Shown: positions 16,854 to 26,637, counted from the first letter of the stretch. The stretch: 64,000 bases of DNA from Pseudomonas azerbaijanoccidentalis (GCF_019145495.1 NZ_JAHSTU010000001.1:1240001-1304000); one strand, 5' to 3'. The notes: generated by a model from the letters alone, not told the origin. Translations and numbers: made by a program.

Positions 16854-17771
16854 ATGCTGTCGACTGAAGACCTGACGCTGCTGCAAGCCATCCGCGAAAC
16901 CGGCAGCCTGTCGCGGGCCGCGGCCGCACTGGGCAAGGCGCCGTCGACCGTGTCTTATGCCGCGCGGCAACTGGAGGAGCGTTTCGATGCCCTGTTATTT
17001 GACCGTCGCCGCTACCGCCTGCAACTGACCCCGGCGGGCGAACTGCTGGTCAACGAAGCAGCGCGGTTGATGCAGGACGTCTCGCGCCTGACCAAACGGG
17101 TGCAGCAAGTGGCCAATGGCTGGGAGAGCCGCTTGTGGATCGTCACCGACGAACTGCTGGAGTTCGAAACGCTGATCCCGGTGATTCACGAATTCGATGC
17201 CCTGGGCTCCGGGGTTCCGTTGCGCATCACCCAGGAAGTGCTCAGGGGTGTCTGGGAAGCCCTGCGAGAAGGTCGCGCGGATCTGATCATCGGCGCCACC
17301 AACGAACCCCCGCCGATCCCGTCCCTGCGCTGGATGCAACTGGGCGAAATGGAATGGGTCTTCGCCGTCTCGCCCAAGCACGCGCTGGCCAAGGCCGCGG
17401 AACCGCTCTCCCGTGCCGTGGTGGCGCAGCACCGGGCGATTGTCGTGGCCGATTCCTCCCGCGCCACCGAGGGCAGCACGTATGGCGTTTCCGGTGGGCA
17501 AGCGGTGTTGGCGGTGCCGACCATGCGCGCAAAAATCCTCGCGCAATGCGATGGATTGGGCGTGGGCTGGCTGCCAAGGCATCGCGTCGGCTCGTTGCTG
17601 AAAAACGGTACGCTGGTTGAAAAACAGATGGCCGACCCGCGTGAACCGAACATTCTGTATGCCGGCTGGCGCGGTGATCACGATGGCCGAGCCTTGGGCT
17701 GGTGGCTGGAAAAGCTCAAGCAATCGTACCTGTCCAGCAAACTGGTGCAGGGCAGTGACCGTTTTGTCTGA
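16854..17771 (+). CDS. LysR-family transcriptional regulator
   Basis: 305-aa LysR-type regulator. HTH at residues about 15-45 (GSLSRAAAALGKAPSTVSYAARQLEE); the effector-binding domain follows. The ATG at 16854 has AAGGA 8 nt before it; the frame upstream runs into the REP and is rejected. The neighbours do not reveal its targets. It may control the DapA-like/DUF2784 genes upstream, which point the same way, so this is only a guess. Confidence 0.88.
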   Translation: MLSTEDLTLLQAIRETGSLSRAAAALGKAPSTVSYAARQLEERFDALLFDRRRYRLQLTPAGELLVNEAARLMQDVSRLTKRVQQVANGWESRLWIVTDELLEFETLIPVIHEFDALGSGVPLRITQEVLRGVWEALREGRADLIIGATNEPPPIPSLRWMQLGEMEWVFAVSPKHALAKAAEPLSRAVVAQHRAIVVADSSRATEGSTYGVSGGQAVLAVPTMRAKILAQCDGLGVGWLPRHRVGSLLKNGTLVEKQMADPREPNILYAGWRGDHDGRALGWWLEKLKQSYLSSKLVQGSDRFV

Positions 17772-17774
17772 ACT

Positions 17775-19328
17775 TCAGTTGGCGATCACGCTCATGTTGC
17801 GACCGCTGGCCTTGGCCACGTACAACGCCTTGTCGGCCGCCCCGATCAAGTCGTCGGTAGCAAACTGCGAAGCCGGGTCGTAACCGCAGACGCCGACGCT
17901 CACCGTCACCACGCCTTCGGGACTTTCACTGTGCTGCAGGCCGCTGGCAAGTACCGCGTTACGGATTTTCTCCGCCAGCAGAAATGCCCCCACGTAATCG
18001 GTAGCGGGCAGCACCACGGCAAACTCTTCCCCGCCAAAACGTGAAGCCAGATCACCGGGACGCTTGATGTTGTCGACGATGATCGCGCCGATCTTGCGCA
18101 AGCAATCGTCGCCAGCCAGGTGACCGTAGCGATCGTTGAACGCTTTGAAATAGTCGACATCGATCATCAACAGCGCCAGACCGGTCATGTTGCGCCGGGC
18201 ACGTCCCGCTTCGGCCTGGATAAACAGATCGAACTGACGCCGGTTGGCCAACCCGGTGAGCGCGTCTTCCAGCGCCAGCAGCTCCAGGTTGCGATTGACC
18301 TCCAGCAGTTTGTCCTGGGCACCGAGCAATTCCACTTGAATGCGGTTCTGCTGCTGCATCAACTTGATCAGGCGATAACCCAGTACACCCAGAAATCCCA
18401 GCAGCAACGAGACGATGGCCGCACTGAGTAACGACTCCTTGCGCCAGCTGGCCAACACTTCGTCCTGGTTCAGCGCGGCAAAAACCACCAGCGGATAACC
18501 TTCGACCCGTCGATAGCCCGTAACACGCTCAACGCCGTCGATGATCGATTTGAGTCTGGCTGTTCCCGAACTACTGGTGGGCAGCAGTTGGGTGAACAAC
18601 GGGCTCTTGGCCAAACTGCTGCCGATGTCCGCTTCATGGAACGGCCGACGGACGACAATGCGGGCATCGTCGGCAATCAGGTTGATCACACCGTTGTTGC
18701 CGATGTCGATGCTGTCGTAGAGCTGCAGGAAGTGGCTGAGATAGATTGTCGCCAGCGCAACGCCGGCAAAGCTGCCGTCGGGGTGATTGATCCGTCGCGA
18801 CACAGTCATGATCCATTCGCCGCTGGAGCGGCTTTTGATCGATGGCCCGATGTGCGGACCGCGATCAGGGTGATCGCGGTGAAAGATGAAGTACTCACGG
18901 TCGGAATTGTTGGCGACGCCCACTTCGGCGCCGTTTGAATTGGCAATCCACTGCCCGGTTTCGTCATACACGAACAGCCCGTGAATCTGGCTCAGTTCAC
19001 TACGCTGGGCACTGAGCAGGCGCTGCAAGCGATTGATCCGGCCTTCGTCGATGCCCTCGTTTTCCAGGCGGTCGACCAGGGTAAACAGCAAGGTATCCGC
19101 CTGTTTGATCGACGCCTGCGCTTGCGAGGCCAATGTCTGCGCAAGGTTGGACATCGCCACTTCCTTGTCATGCAGATGATATTGGCGCGAACTCCAGGCT
19201 TCCCAGATGACAATCACCGCCATCGACAGGCACACCGCGACCATCAGCGTTACCGCAGAGCGGATCTTGAGCCGGGCCACGCCGGGGCGGCTTTTTTCGA
19301 TTCGGTCGTAAATGGATGGATGGCCCAT
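17775..19328 (-). CDS. Membrane-bound diguanylate cyclase with periplasmic sensor
   Basis: 517-aa enzyme. Transmembrane segment 1 is at about 24-44, a PDC/dCache-like periplasmic sensor at about 45-300, segment 2 at about 301-321, a short coiled linker (QQNRIQVELLGAQDKLLEV), and the GGDEF domain at 350-517. The active site GGEEF is at 432-436 and the inhibitory site RPGD at 423-426, so it should make cyclic di-GMP with feedback control. The small ligand sensed outside is unknown. It converges with the LysR gene, 3 nt apart. Confidence 0.92.
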   Translation of the reverse strand: MGHPSIYDRIEKSRPGVARLKIRSAVTLMVAVCLSMAVIVIWEAWSSRQYHLHDKEVAMSNLAQTLASQAQASIKQADTLLFTLVDRLENEGIDEGRINRLQRLLSAQRSELSQIHGLFVYDETGQWIANSNGAEVGVANNSDREYFIFHRDHPDRGPHIGPSIKSRSSGEWIMTVSRRINHPDGSFAGVALATIYLSHFLQLYDSIDIGNNGVINLIADDARIVVRRPFHEADIGSSLAKSPLFTQLLPTSSSGTARLKSIIDGVERVTGYRRVEGYPLVVFAALNQDEVLASWRKESLLSAAIVSLLLGFLGVLGYRLIKLMQQQNRIQVELLGAQDKLLEVNRNLELLALEDALTGLANRRQFDLFIQAEAGRARRNMTGLALLMIDVDYFKAFNDRYGHLAGDDCLRKIGAIIVDNIKRPGDLASRFGGEEFAVVLPATDYVGAFLLAEKIRNAVLASGLQHSESPEGVVTVSVGVCGYDPASQFATDDLIGAADKALYVAKASGRNMSVIAN

Positions 19329-19396
19329 GAAGCTCGCTCCTTGAAGCTTACAAAAAACAGGCTTCCTGTCAGTCAGTCAAGCCATGACAACAATCC

Positions 19397-19423
19397 GTAG
19401 CAGTTGGCGAAGCCTGCTGCTAC
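19397..19423. repeat. Short GTAGCAG-type inverted repeat
   Basis: GTAGCAG...CTGCTAC with the REP-like core GGCGAAGCC between. It resembles the arms of the long repeat at 39776-39920. It lies between the two minus-strand genes, before the start of the diguanylate cyclase. Confidence 0.5.
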
Positions 19424-19444
19424 AAGGTAAGCAGCGGAACAGGA

Positions 19445-19963
19445 TCAGCGCTTCACCGCCTCCAGCCACACCGGGTCCAGTTGTGTCTGTTCGGTGTCCA
19501 GGCCCAGTGCCTCCATTCGCACCTTGTGCTGCTCCATTTCCCGGGCCAGTTGCCCATGATCGCTGGAATTACCGTCCAGTTGATGCATCTGGTTCAACCC
19601 CAGATGATAGAACCGTAGCAGCTTCATCGCCGTCGGATCTCCCGCCTCTACCGCCGCAGTGACGTGGTGCATCACATTGGTGACGCTCATCAGGCTGCGC
19701 TTGAGCTGCCAACTATAGACCGCGGGCGCCATCCATTCCTGGGTCCAGAACACTTTGCGCATCAGGGCCGCCATCAGCAACACCGCGGCGAACACACCGC
19801 CGATGTTGAACCGCAGGTTGTCGCCGCCAGGCTCGCCGAACATGGCCACAGCCGCCGTGGAGAGCACCATCGCCAGCGCCACGAAAGTCAGCGCAATGAT
19901 CAGCGTGCTGCGCCGCGTCTGCTGCCGGTAGGTTTGCGCGTCCATTGGCTGGATTTCGAACAT
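19445..19963 (-). CDS. DUF3087-family membrane protein
   Basis: 172-aa protein with two hydrophobic segments (about 20-42 and 55-68) and a soluble C-terminal helical half (WQLKRSLMSVTNVMHHVTAAVEAGDPTAMKLLRFYHLGL). This fits DUF3087, found in pseudomonads and relatives, with no known function. It precedes the diguanylate cyclase on the same strand by about 115 bp. Confidence 0.8.
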   Translation of the reverse strand: MFEIQPMDAQTYRQQTRRSTLIIALTFVALAMVLSTAAVAMFGEPGGDNLRFNIGGVFAAVLLMAALMRKVFWTQEWMAPAVYSWQLKRSLMSVTNVMHHVTAAVEAGDPTAMKLLRFYHLGLNQMHQLDGNSSDHGQLAREMEQHKVRMEALGLDTEQTQLDPVWLEAVKR

Positions 19964-20197
19964 TGCGTCGGGGTTCCTTGGCTTCAGTGGTAAAAAACAA
20001 TCCGAGTCGAAAAAGACTGCGGGCCATTATCGCCTCTGCGAAGGACTTAGCTATGCTGGGGCTCCTTTTCATCTTTTCATCGTCAAACGGGGACATGGCG
20101 AGACCGCGCAGTTCGTGCCATCTTCTTTCATGGATACACACTATTCGGATGCCATTCGTTGTTTTTGTAGGAATGACATCGTTTTAAGGATCATTGA

Positions 20198-21571
20198 ATG
20201 ACCCAACGACAAGTAATCAACGCTTCGGTCAGCCCGAAAGGCAGCCTGGAAACACTCTCCCAGCGGGAAGTCCAGCAACTGAGCGAAGCCGGATCCGGCA
20301 GCACCTACAACATCTTCCGCCAATGCGCCCTGGCCATCCTCAACACCGGCGCCCATGTCGATAACGCCAAGACCATCCTCGAAGCCTACAAGGACTTCGA
20401 AATCCGCATTCACCAACAAGACCGCGGCGTGCGCCTGGAACTGCTGAACGCCCCGGCCGACGCTTTCGTCGACGGCGAAATGATCGCCAGCACCCGCGAA
20501 ATGCTGTTCAGCGCCCTGCGCGACATTGTCTATACCGAAAACGAACTCGACAGCCAACGCATCGACCTGAGCACCTCCCAGGGTATCAGCGACTACGTGT
20601 TCCACCTGCTGCGCAACGCCCGCACCCTGCGCCCCGGCGTCGAGCCGAAGATCGTGGTGTGCTGGGGTGGCCACTCGATCAACACCGAAGAATACAAATA
20701 CACCAAGAAAGTCGGCCACGAACTGGGCCTGCGCAGCCTCGACGTGTGCACCGGTTGCGGCCCCGGCGTGATGAAAGGCCCGATGAAAGGCGCCACCATC
20801 GCCCACGCCAAGCAGCGCATCCACGGCGGCCGATATCTGGGCCTGACCGAACCCGGCATCATCGCTGCCGAAGCGCCGAACCCGATCGTCAACGAACTGG
20901 TGATCCTGCCGGACATCGAGAAGCGCCTGGAAGCCTTCGTGCGCGTTGGCCACGGCATCATCATTTTCCCGGGCGGCGCCGGTACGGCCGAAGAGTTCCT
21001 GTACCTGCTCGGCATCCTGATGCACCCGGACAACGAAGGCCTGCCCTTCCCGGTCATCCTCACCGGCCCTAAACATGCCGCGCCGTATCTGGAGCAACTC
21101 GACGCCTTCGTCGGCGCCACGCTGGGTGAAGCCGCCAAGCAGCATTACCAGATCATCATCGACGACCCGGCCGAAGTCGCCCGGCAAATGACCGCGGGTC
21201 TCAAAGCGGTGAAACAGTTCCGCCGCGAGCGCAACGACGCGTTCCACTTCAACTGGTTGCTGAAAATCGACGAGGGCTTCCAGCGCCCATTCGACCCGAC
21301 CCACGAAAACATGGCCAACCTCAAACTGAGCCGCGACCTGCCGGCCCACGAGCTGGCCGCCAACCTGCGCCGCGCGTTCTCTGGCATCGTCGCCGGCAAC
21401 GTCAAGGACAAGGGCATCCGCCTGATCGAGGAACACGGTCCGTACCAGATCCGCGGTGACGCGGCGATCATGCAGCCGCTGGACCAACTGCTCAAAGCCT
21501 TCGTCGCCCAGCACCGGATGAAGTTGCCCGGTGGCGCCGCGTATGTGCCGTGTTATCGCGTGGTTGCCTGA
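20198..21571 (+). CDS. ppnN: Pyrimidine/purine nucleotide 5'-monophosphate nucleosidase
   Basis: 457-aa cytoplasmic enzyme of the LOG (lysine-decarboxylase-like) superfamily. It hydrolyses nucleoside monophosphates to base and ribose 5-phosphate. An N-terminal YgdH domain (1-140) and a C-terminal extension frame the Rossmann core. The core holds CTGCGPGVMKGPMKGA and the family motif FPGGAGTAEE (about 255-264), whose Glu and Arg are catalytic. Length equals E. coli PpnN, which is stimulated by (p)ppGpp. ATG preceded by AAGGATC. Confidence 0.93.
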   Translation: MTQRQVINASVSPKGSLETLSQREVQQLSEAGSGSTYNIFRQCALAILNTGAHVDNAKTILEAYKDFEIRIHQQDRGVRLELLNAPADAFVDGEMIASTREMLFSALRDIVYTENELDSQRIDLSTSQGISDYVFHLLRNARTLRPGVEPKIVVCWGGHSINTEEYKYTKKVGHELGLRSLDVCTGCGPGVMKGPMKGATIAHAKQRIHGGRYLGLTEPGIIAAEAPNPIVNELVILPDIEKRLEAFVRVGHGIIIFPGGAGTAEEFLYLLGILMHPDNEGLPFPVILTGPKHAAPYLEQLDAFVGATLGEAAKQHYQIIIDDPAEVARQMTAGLKAVKQFRRERNDAFHFNWLLKIDEGFQRPFDPTHENMANLKLSRDLPAHELAANLRRAFSGIVAGNVKDKGIRLIEEHGPYQIRGDAAIMQPLDQLLKAFVAQHRMKLPGGAAYVPCYRVVA

Positions 21572-21590
21572 CAACCGACGCGACTCGACT

Positions 21591-21680
21591 GTAGGCGCTG
21601 TCGAGTGCAACGAGGCTGCGATCTTTTGATTTTGTTTTTCTAGAACAAGATCAACCGGTCGCAGCCTTCGGCAGCGCCTG
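21591..21680. repeat. REP inverted pair, degenerate
   Basis: Left arm GTAGGCGCTGTCGAGTGCAA is diverged; the right arm ends in CGCAGCCTTCGGCAGCGCCT. It is located at the shared 3' side of ppnN and the convergent small gene ending at 21699, where it could end both transcripts. Confidence 0.8.
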
Positions 21681-21698
21681 CGAAGTCGTGATTTACCC

Positions 21699-22028
21699 CT
21701 ATTTGCGCGCCAACTTGTACTTCACACAATCATCATAAAAACTCTGTCGGACCGCCGCCGGCTTCATCCGTGTCGGGCTGTCATAAGTTTGTTCAGTAAT
21801 GCCCATCGCCATCATCCGCATCCACGATTTAGCGAACTTATAAGTCTGGAGTTTCTGCCGCGCGGCATACAGCGAAACCCCGGACAACTTGAGTTCCTGC
21901 GCTCTGGCAGCCGTTCCCGCCCCCCAACTGCACATATAAGTATCACCGGACTTCAGTTCCTTGGCCTGGGCAGAAACTGCAAGGCCCGCAACGCTGAGCG
22001 AGATCAGCCCGATCCACACATTCCGCAT
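21699..22028 (-). CDS. Hypothetical periplasmic protein
   Basis: 109-aa protein with a Sec signal peptide (cleavage likely after AVSAQA, residues 17-22), so the mature part of about 87 residues is periplasmic. It has two cysteines (in YMCSWG and DDCVKYK) that could form a disulfide. I do not recognise a named family. Neighbours give no hint. Confidence 0.65.
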   Translation of the reverse strand: MRNVWIGLISLSVAGLAVSAQAKELKSGDTYMCSWGAGTAARAQELKLSGVSLYAARQKLQTYKFAKSWMRMMAMGITEQTYDSPTRMKPAAVRQSFYDDCVKYKLARK

Positions 22029-22211
22029 GTAAAAGCCACCCTAACCGCCTGAAAATACGGCGATTCTGGCGACAATCAACAGCCGTGGGGGCCAGCATAT
22101 TGCCTTCCGTCAACAAACTGATCTGCGTCATTAAACAAAAGTCATTTTCTTGCGACATTTCAATCCTTTGCTATAGCTAAGACTCTCTCCGCCAACTAAT
22201 GAGGCAACGGA

Positions 22212-23621
22212 ATGTCAGTCGCAAAAAAAATGAGTGTGGGGCAACTGACAATGTTGACCGCCGTCAACATGTTGGGCTCAGGCATCGTGTTACTCCCTAC
22301 AAAACTGGCGGAAGTGGGCGCCATTTCCATACTTTCCTGGCTGGTGACAGCCACCGGCTCACTCGCCTTGGCCTATGCCTTTGCGCGTTGCGGGATGCTC
22401 AGTCGAAAGACCGGCGGCATGGGCGGTTATGCCGAATACACCTTCGGCAAGGCCGGTAACTACATCACCAACTACACCTATGGCCTGTCACTGTTGATTG
22501 CCAACGTGGCGATCAGCATCACCGCCGTGGGTTACATCCAGGTGCTGTTCAACATCAAGCTCGACTCACTGCAAGTGGGCCTGGCGACCATCGCGCTGTT
22601 GTGGCTCACCACCTTCGCCAACTTCGGCGGTGCGCGGATCACTGGCCGGATCGGCGCTATCACCGTCTGGGGTGTGATCGCCCCCGTGGTGCTGGTGTCG
22701 ACCGTGGGCTGGTTCTGGTTCGACAGCAGCATCTACGCCGCTGGCTGGAACCCTCACGACAAGTCCTGGTTCGAAGCGGCCGGTGCCTCGGTGGCGATCA
22801 CCCTGTGGGCGTTCCTCGGCCTGGAGTCGGCTTGCGCCAACACCGATGCGGTGGAAAACCCCGAGAAGAACGTGCCGATTGCGGTCCTTGGCGGCACGCT
22901 GGGGGCGGCGGTGATCTACATCGTCTCCACCAACGTCATCTTCGGCATCGTCGGCAACGCGGAGCTGGTTTCATCCACGGCGCCGTTTGGCCTGGTGTTC
23001 GCCAAAATGTTCACCCCGCTGATCGGCGACATCGTGATGGCCGCGATGGTGCTCGCCTGCATCGGCTCGTTGCTCGGCTGGCAGTTCACCATCGCTCAGG
23101 TGTACAAAAGCTCGGCCGACACCGGTTACTTCCTGTCGATCTTCGCCAAGGCCAACAAGGCGGGCACGCCGATTGTCGGCATGCTGGTGCTCTTGGCGGC
23201 GCAGACTGCGCTGGCACTGCTCACCATCAGTCCCGACCTGAGCAAACAGTTCGACACCCTGGTCAACCTCGCAGTGGTCACCAACCTGGTGCCGTACATC
23301 CTGTCGATGGCCGCGTTGATGACCATGCAAAAGGTCTCCAACGTTCCTGCGAGCAAGGCCCTGGCCACCAACATCATCGCCTGGGTCGCGGCGGCCTACA
23401 GCTACCTGGCGCTGTACAGCTCCGGTGAACAGGCACTGATGCTCGGCGGCGTGGCGACCATCTTCGGCTACACGCTGTTCGGTTTCGTCAACAACCGCCT
23501 GATTCGTCTTGAAGCGCTCAACAACAGCGTACCGACACAGACCGTGAGTGCGCAGCACCTCACCGCTGAACCGGTACCGGTCAACAATCTGAAATCTGTC
23601 GCACTGGAGACTCAATCATGA
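22212..23621 (+). CDS. Amino acid/polyamine antiporter (APC superfamily, CadB/PotE type)
   Basis: 469-aa inner-membrane transporter with about 12 hydrophobic segments. The APC signature near the N-terminus is VNMLGSGIVLLPTKLAEVG. WAFLGLESACANTDAVENPEKNVPIA is the conserved TM6-7 region with the substrate-binding Glu. Paired with the decarboxylase that overlaps its 3' end by 4 nt, it should exchange external amino acid for internal amine. The pair matches the PA1819-PA1818 order of P. aeruginosa. Whether it moves lysine/cadaverine, arginine/agmatine or ornithine/putrescine is not certain. Confidence 0.88.
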   Translation: MSVAKKMSVGQLTMLTAVNMLGSGIVLLPTKLAEVGAISILSWLVTATGSLALAYAFARCGMLSRKTGGMGGYAEYTFGKAGNYITNYTYGLSLLIANVAISITAVGYIQVLFNIKLDSLQVGLATIALLWLTTFANFGGARITGRIGAITVWGVIAPVVLVSTVGWFWFDSSIYAAGWNPHDKSWFEAAGASVAITLWAFLGLESACANTDAVENPEKNVPIAVLGGTLGAAVIYIVSTNVIFGIVGNAELVSSTAPFGLVFAKMFTPLIGDIVMAAMVLACIGSLLGWQFTIAQVYKSSADTGYFLSIFAKANKAGTPIVGMLVLLAAQTALALLTISPDLSKQFDTLVNLAVVTNLVPYILSMAALMTMQKVSNVPASKALATNIIAWVAAAYSYLALYSSGEQALMLGGVATIFGYTLFGFVNNRLIRLEALNNSVPTQTVSAQHLTAEPVPVNNLKSVALETQS

Positions 23622-25903
23622 CGGAATATCGACACTCGCTCGGCATGCTGACCCTGCTGGTCAGCAGCCCGCCGGACAAACGCACCGTCTTCGGCCGCGC
23701 CCTGCAACAACTGGTCAACGACGTGGAAGAGCGAGCGATCCATGTGCTGGCCTCCGAATCCTTGAGCGACGCCACCTCGATCCTGCGTTCGGACCCGGCC
23801 ATTCAATGCGTGCTGCTGAGCTGGGAAATGGACGACAGCGAGGACCACGAAGAATGCATCAAACTGCTGGTCAGCCTGCGTGAACGCAACACTCGCGTGC
23901 CGGTGTTCCTGATCAGTGACCGCAGCACCGCGTCGAACATTCCGCTGGTGGTCATGCAGCACGCCGATGACTTCATCTGGCTGCCGGAAGACACCAGCCG
24001 TTTCCTCAGCGGACGCATTTTGGCGGCCATCGAGCGCTATCGTCAGGCCGCCCTGCCGCCGATGTTCGGCGCGCTGGTGAAGTTCGCAAGGTCCTATGAG
24101 TACTCTTGGCACACGCCGGGTCATGCCGGTGGCACCGCGTTTCTGAAAAGCACCGCAGGCCGGGCGTTCTACGAGTTCTTCGGGGAAAACCTGTTGCGTT
24201 CCGACCTGTCGATTTCCGTCGGTGAGCTCGGTTCGCTGCTCGATCACAGCGGCCCCATCGGCCAGGGCGAGCGGTATGCCGCCAAGGTGTTCGGCGCCCA
24301 CCGCACCTACTACGTAACCAACGGTTCGTCGATGTCCAACCGCGTGATCCTGATGGCCAGCGTCACGCGCAACCAGATTGCCCTGTGCGACCGTAACTGC
24401 CACAAGTCCGCCGAACATGCGATGACCCTCTCCGGGGCGCTGCCGACCTACCTGGTGCCGACCCGCAACCGCTACGGCATCATCGGTCCGATCCTCCCGC
24501 AGACCCTGAGCGCCGAAGGCGTGAAAGCGGCCATCGCCAACAACCCGATGGTCAAGGACGGCATCGACCCGACGCCGGTGCACGCGATCATTACCAACTC
24601 GACCTACGACGGCCTGACCTACAACGTCACGCGCGTTGAAGAGCTGCTGGGCCAGAGTGTCGACCGCCTGCACTTCGACGAGGCCTGGTACGGATACGCG
24701 CGCTTCAACCCGCTGTACCGCGACCGCCACGCCATGCACGGCAGCCCCGACGATCACGATGATTCGAAGCCCACCGTGTTCGCCACCCAATCAACCCACA
24801 AGCTGCTCGCGGCGCTGTCCCAGGCCTCGATGATTCACGTGCGCAACGGCCGTAACCCGATCGAGCACGGGCGTTTCAACGAGTCGTACATGATGCACGC
24901 CTCGACCTCGCCCAACTACGCGATCATGGCCTCCTGCGATGTCAGTTCGGCGATGATGGAAGCGCCCAGCGGGCAGATCCTCACCAACGAATCCATCGAG
25001 GAAGCCGTGTCTTTCCGGCAGGTCATCTCGCGCATGCACAACGAGATGCTGAGCAAGAACGACTGGTTCTTCACCTGCTGGCAGCCGCCGACCGTGCAAG
25101 TCGGTAATGCCACGGTGCCGTTCCATGAAGTCGACCCGGTGCTGCTCAAAACCGAACCGAACTGCTGGGTCCTGCACCCGAACGAGGTGTGGCACGGTTT
25201 CGGCGACATCGAAGAAGGCTACTGCATGCTGGACCCGATCAAGGTCTCGGTGCTCAGCCCTGGCATGGGCGACGACGGCAACCTGCTCCCGACCGGCATC
25301 CCGGCGTGCGTGTTGACTGCATACCTTGGGCGCCAGGGCATCGTCGTCGAGAAAACCACCGACTTCACCATCCTGTTCCTGTTCTCCATCGGCATTACCA
25401 AAGGCAAGTGGGGCACACTGGTCAACGCCCTCCTCGACTTCAAGCGCGACTATGACGACAACGTCGAACTGGAGCTGTGCCTGCCGGACCTGCTGGCCGG
25501 CAACCAGACCCGTTACGCCGGCATGGGCCTCAAAGACCTGGCCGACGAAATCTTCGCCGCCATGAAGCAACACAAGACCACCTCGGCTATGGCCAATGCA
25601 TTCGGCACCTTGCCGCAAGCGGTCTTCAGCCCGGTGGAGGCGTACGAGAAACTGGTGCGCAACGACATCGAACTGGTCACCCTGGAGGAAGCCGCCGGAC
25701 GCATCGCCGCCACCGGCATCGTGCCGTATCCACCGGGTATTCCACTGCTGATGCCGGGCGAAAACGCCGGCCCTGCGGACGGGCCGTTGCTGGCCTATCT
25801 CAAGGCGCTGGAAACCTTCGACAAATCCTTCCCCGGCTTCACCCATGACACCCACGGGATTGAGGCCGAGAACGGGGTCTATCGGATGTTGGTACTCAAG
25901 TAA
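23618..25903 (+). CDS. Orn/Lys/Arg decarboxylase, probably lysine-type (LdcA-like)
   Basis: 761-aa PLP-dependent fold-type I decarboxylase. A receiver-like wing domain (1-145), with VLLSWEMDDSEDHEECIKLL and PVFLISDR, leads into the core with THPGHAGGT (here WHTPGHAGG), HFDEAWYGYARF and the PLP lysine in ATQSTHKLL. The C-terminal domain ends the protein. Overlap of 4 nt with the antiporter shows co-expression: amine made here leaves by the antiporter, consuming a proton. The P. aeruginosa homologue PA1818 is reported as lysine decarboxylase under ArgR; I rely on memory for that. Confidence 0.88.
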   Translation: MTEYRHSLGMLTLLVSSPPDKRTVFGRALQQLVNDVEERAIHVLASESLSDATSILRSDPAIQCVLLSWEMDDSEDHEECIKLLVSLRERNTRVPVFLISDRSTASNIPLVVMQHADDFIWLPEDTSRFLSGRILAAIERYRQAALPPMFGALVKFARSYEYSWHTPGHAGGTAFLKSTAGRAFYEFFGENLLRSDLSISVGELGSLLDHSGPIGQGERYAAKVFGAHRTYYVTNGSSMSNRVILMASVTRNQIALCDRNCHKSAEHAMTLSGALPTYLVPTRNRYGIIGPILPQTLSAEGVKAAIANNPMVKDGIDPTPVHAIITNSTYDGLTYNVTRVEELLGQSVDRLHFDEAWYGYARFNPLYRDRHAMHGSPDDHDDSKPTVFATQSTHKLLAALSQASMIHVRNGRNPIEHGRFNESYMMHASTSPNYAIMASCDVSSAMMEAPSGQILTNESIEEAVSFRQVISRMHNEMLSKNDWFFTCWQPPTVQVGNATVPFHEVDPVLLKTEPNCWVLHPNEVWHGFGDIEEGYCMLDPIKVSVLSPGMGDDGNLLPTGIPACVLTAYLGRQGIVVEKTTDFTILFLFSIGITKGKWGTLVNALLDFKRDYDDNVELELCLPDLLAGNQTRYAGMGLKDLADEIFAAMKQHKTTSAMANAFGTLPQAVFSPVEAYEKLVRNDIELVTLEEAAGRIAATGIVPYPPGIPLLMPGENAGPADGPLLAYLKALETFDKSFPGFTHDTHGIEAENGVYRMLVLK

Positions 25904-25922
25904 TAGGTCTGCAACAACCCCA

Positions 25923-26009
25923 TGTGGGAGCTAGCCTGCTAGCGATGGAGTGTCAGTCGACATCAATGTGGCTGATCCACCATCGCCAGCAGGCTAGCTC
26001 CCACAGGGG
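25923..26009. repeat. Inverted repeat of the GGGAGC(T)AGCCTGCT family
   Basis: TGTGGGAGCTAGCCTGCTAG and its complement CTAGCAGGCTAGCTCCCACA face each other about 45 nt apart after the decarboxylase stop. This is the second extragenic repeat family in the window, distinct from the GCTGCCGCAGGC REP. Confidence 0.85.
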
Positions 26010-26081
26010 ATCTCCTGCAAATGCTCGATCCGTTCAATCCCTATGGGCAAACTCAATCACAGCGCTCTATGATTGAACCCC

Positions 26082-26483
26082 ATGACCACCTCTGCTCCGA
26101 TCCGCCAACCCTGCCCACCCGGCGCCTGCGATTGCGGGCGTGACCCGTTGCTTGAAACACCGGGCGCGGACGTGCGCATCCTGTTCCTGACGCGCACGGA
26201 AGAAAAGCGCCTGATCGAGCGCCTGGAAAACCTTTCCAGCCTCCAGGACCTAGAGCACCTGCAACGCCGAATGCTCGAGCAACTGGGCATCCGCGTCGAC
26301 ATCGTCCCAAGCTTCAATGAAGTGCGAACCATGCGCGGCATCGGCATCCACGTCGGCGACCTGCCGGGGCTGTGCAGAAAGACCCGCGCAGCCATCCCGG
26401 CCGCCATCCGCCGCGCCATGGAAAAACGCCCGGAGATCGCCTACGAAGTCCTTAACGCCAATGACCTGTTGCGCGATGCGTGA
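26082..26483 (+). CDS. Conserved hypothetical protein with N-terminal cysteine cluster
   Basis: 133-aa soluble protein of unknown function. The N-terminus has a C-x4-C-x-C cluster (C11, C16, C18 in PCPPGACDCGRDPLLE) that could bind metal. The rest is helical and charged (TEEKRLIERLENLSSLQDLEHLQRRMLEQLG), then a basic C-terminal half. I recall similar uncharacterised proteins next to ldcA in other pseudomonads, but cannot verify this here. A TTG at 26073 adds three residues; the ATG at 26082 is preferred. Confidence 0.65.
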   Translation: MTTSAPIRQPCPPGACDCGRDPLLETPGADVRILFLTRTEEKRLIERLENLSSLQDLEHLQRRMLEQLGIRVDIVPSFNEVRTMRGIGIHVGDLPGLCRKTRAAIPAAIRRAMEKRPEIAYEVLNANDLLRDA

Positions 26484-26637
26484 TGCTCCGCTTCTGAGCG
26501 TGACTTATTGCTAGAAGCCCGCCGGCGTCATGCAGCGATCGCCATCATGGGCAATTAATACTGGCGATTTCCCAATTAAAACCTACTCTTTTCGCGGAGA
26601 GCTCAATGCATTGGAAGCATCGCCAGGGGAATGCTTT

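Noticed and set aside
18588-18938. Plus-strand 116-codon frame opposite the membrane diguanylate cyclase
   Set aside because: Antisense shadow; the minus-strand protein has contiguous sensor and GGEEF domains.
20141-21610. 489-codon minus-strand open frame over ppnN
   Set aside because: It is the antisense of ppnN; the plus-strand protein has the PGGxGTxxE motif and a good ribosome site.
23612-25855. Long antisense frames opposite the Orn/Lys/Arg decarboxylase
   Set aside because: Val/Gly/Arg/His-rich translations with no domain; third-base GC pattern belongs to the plus-strand gene.
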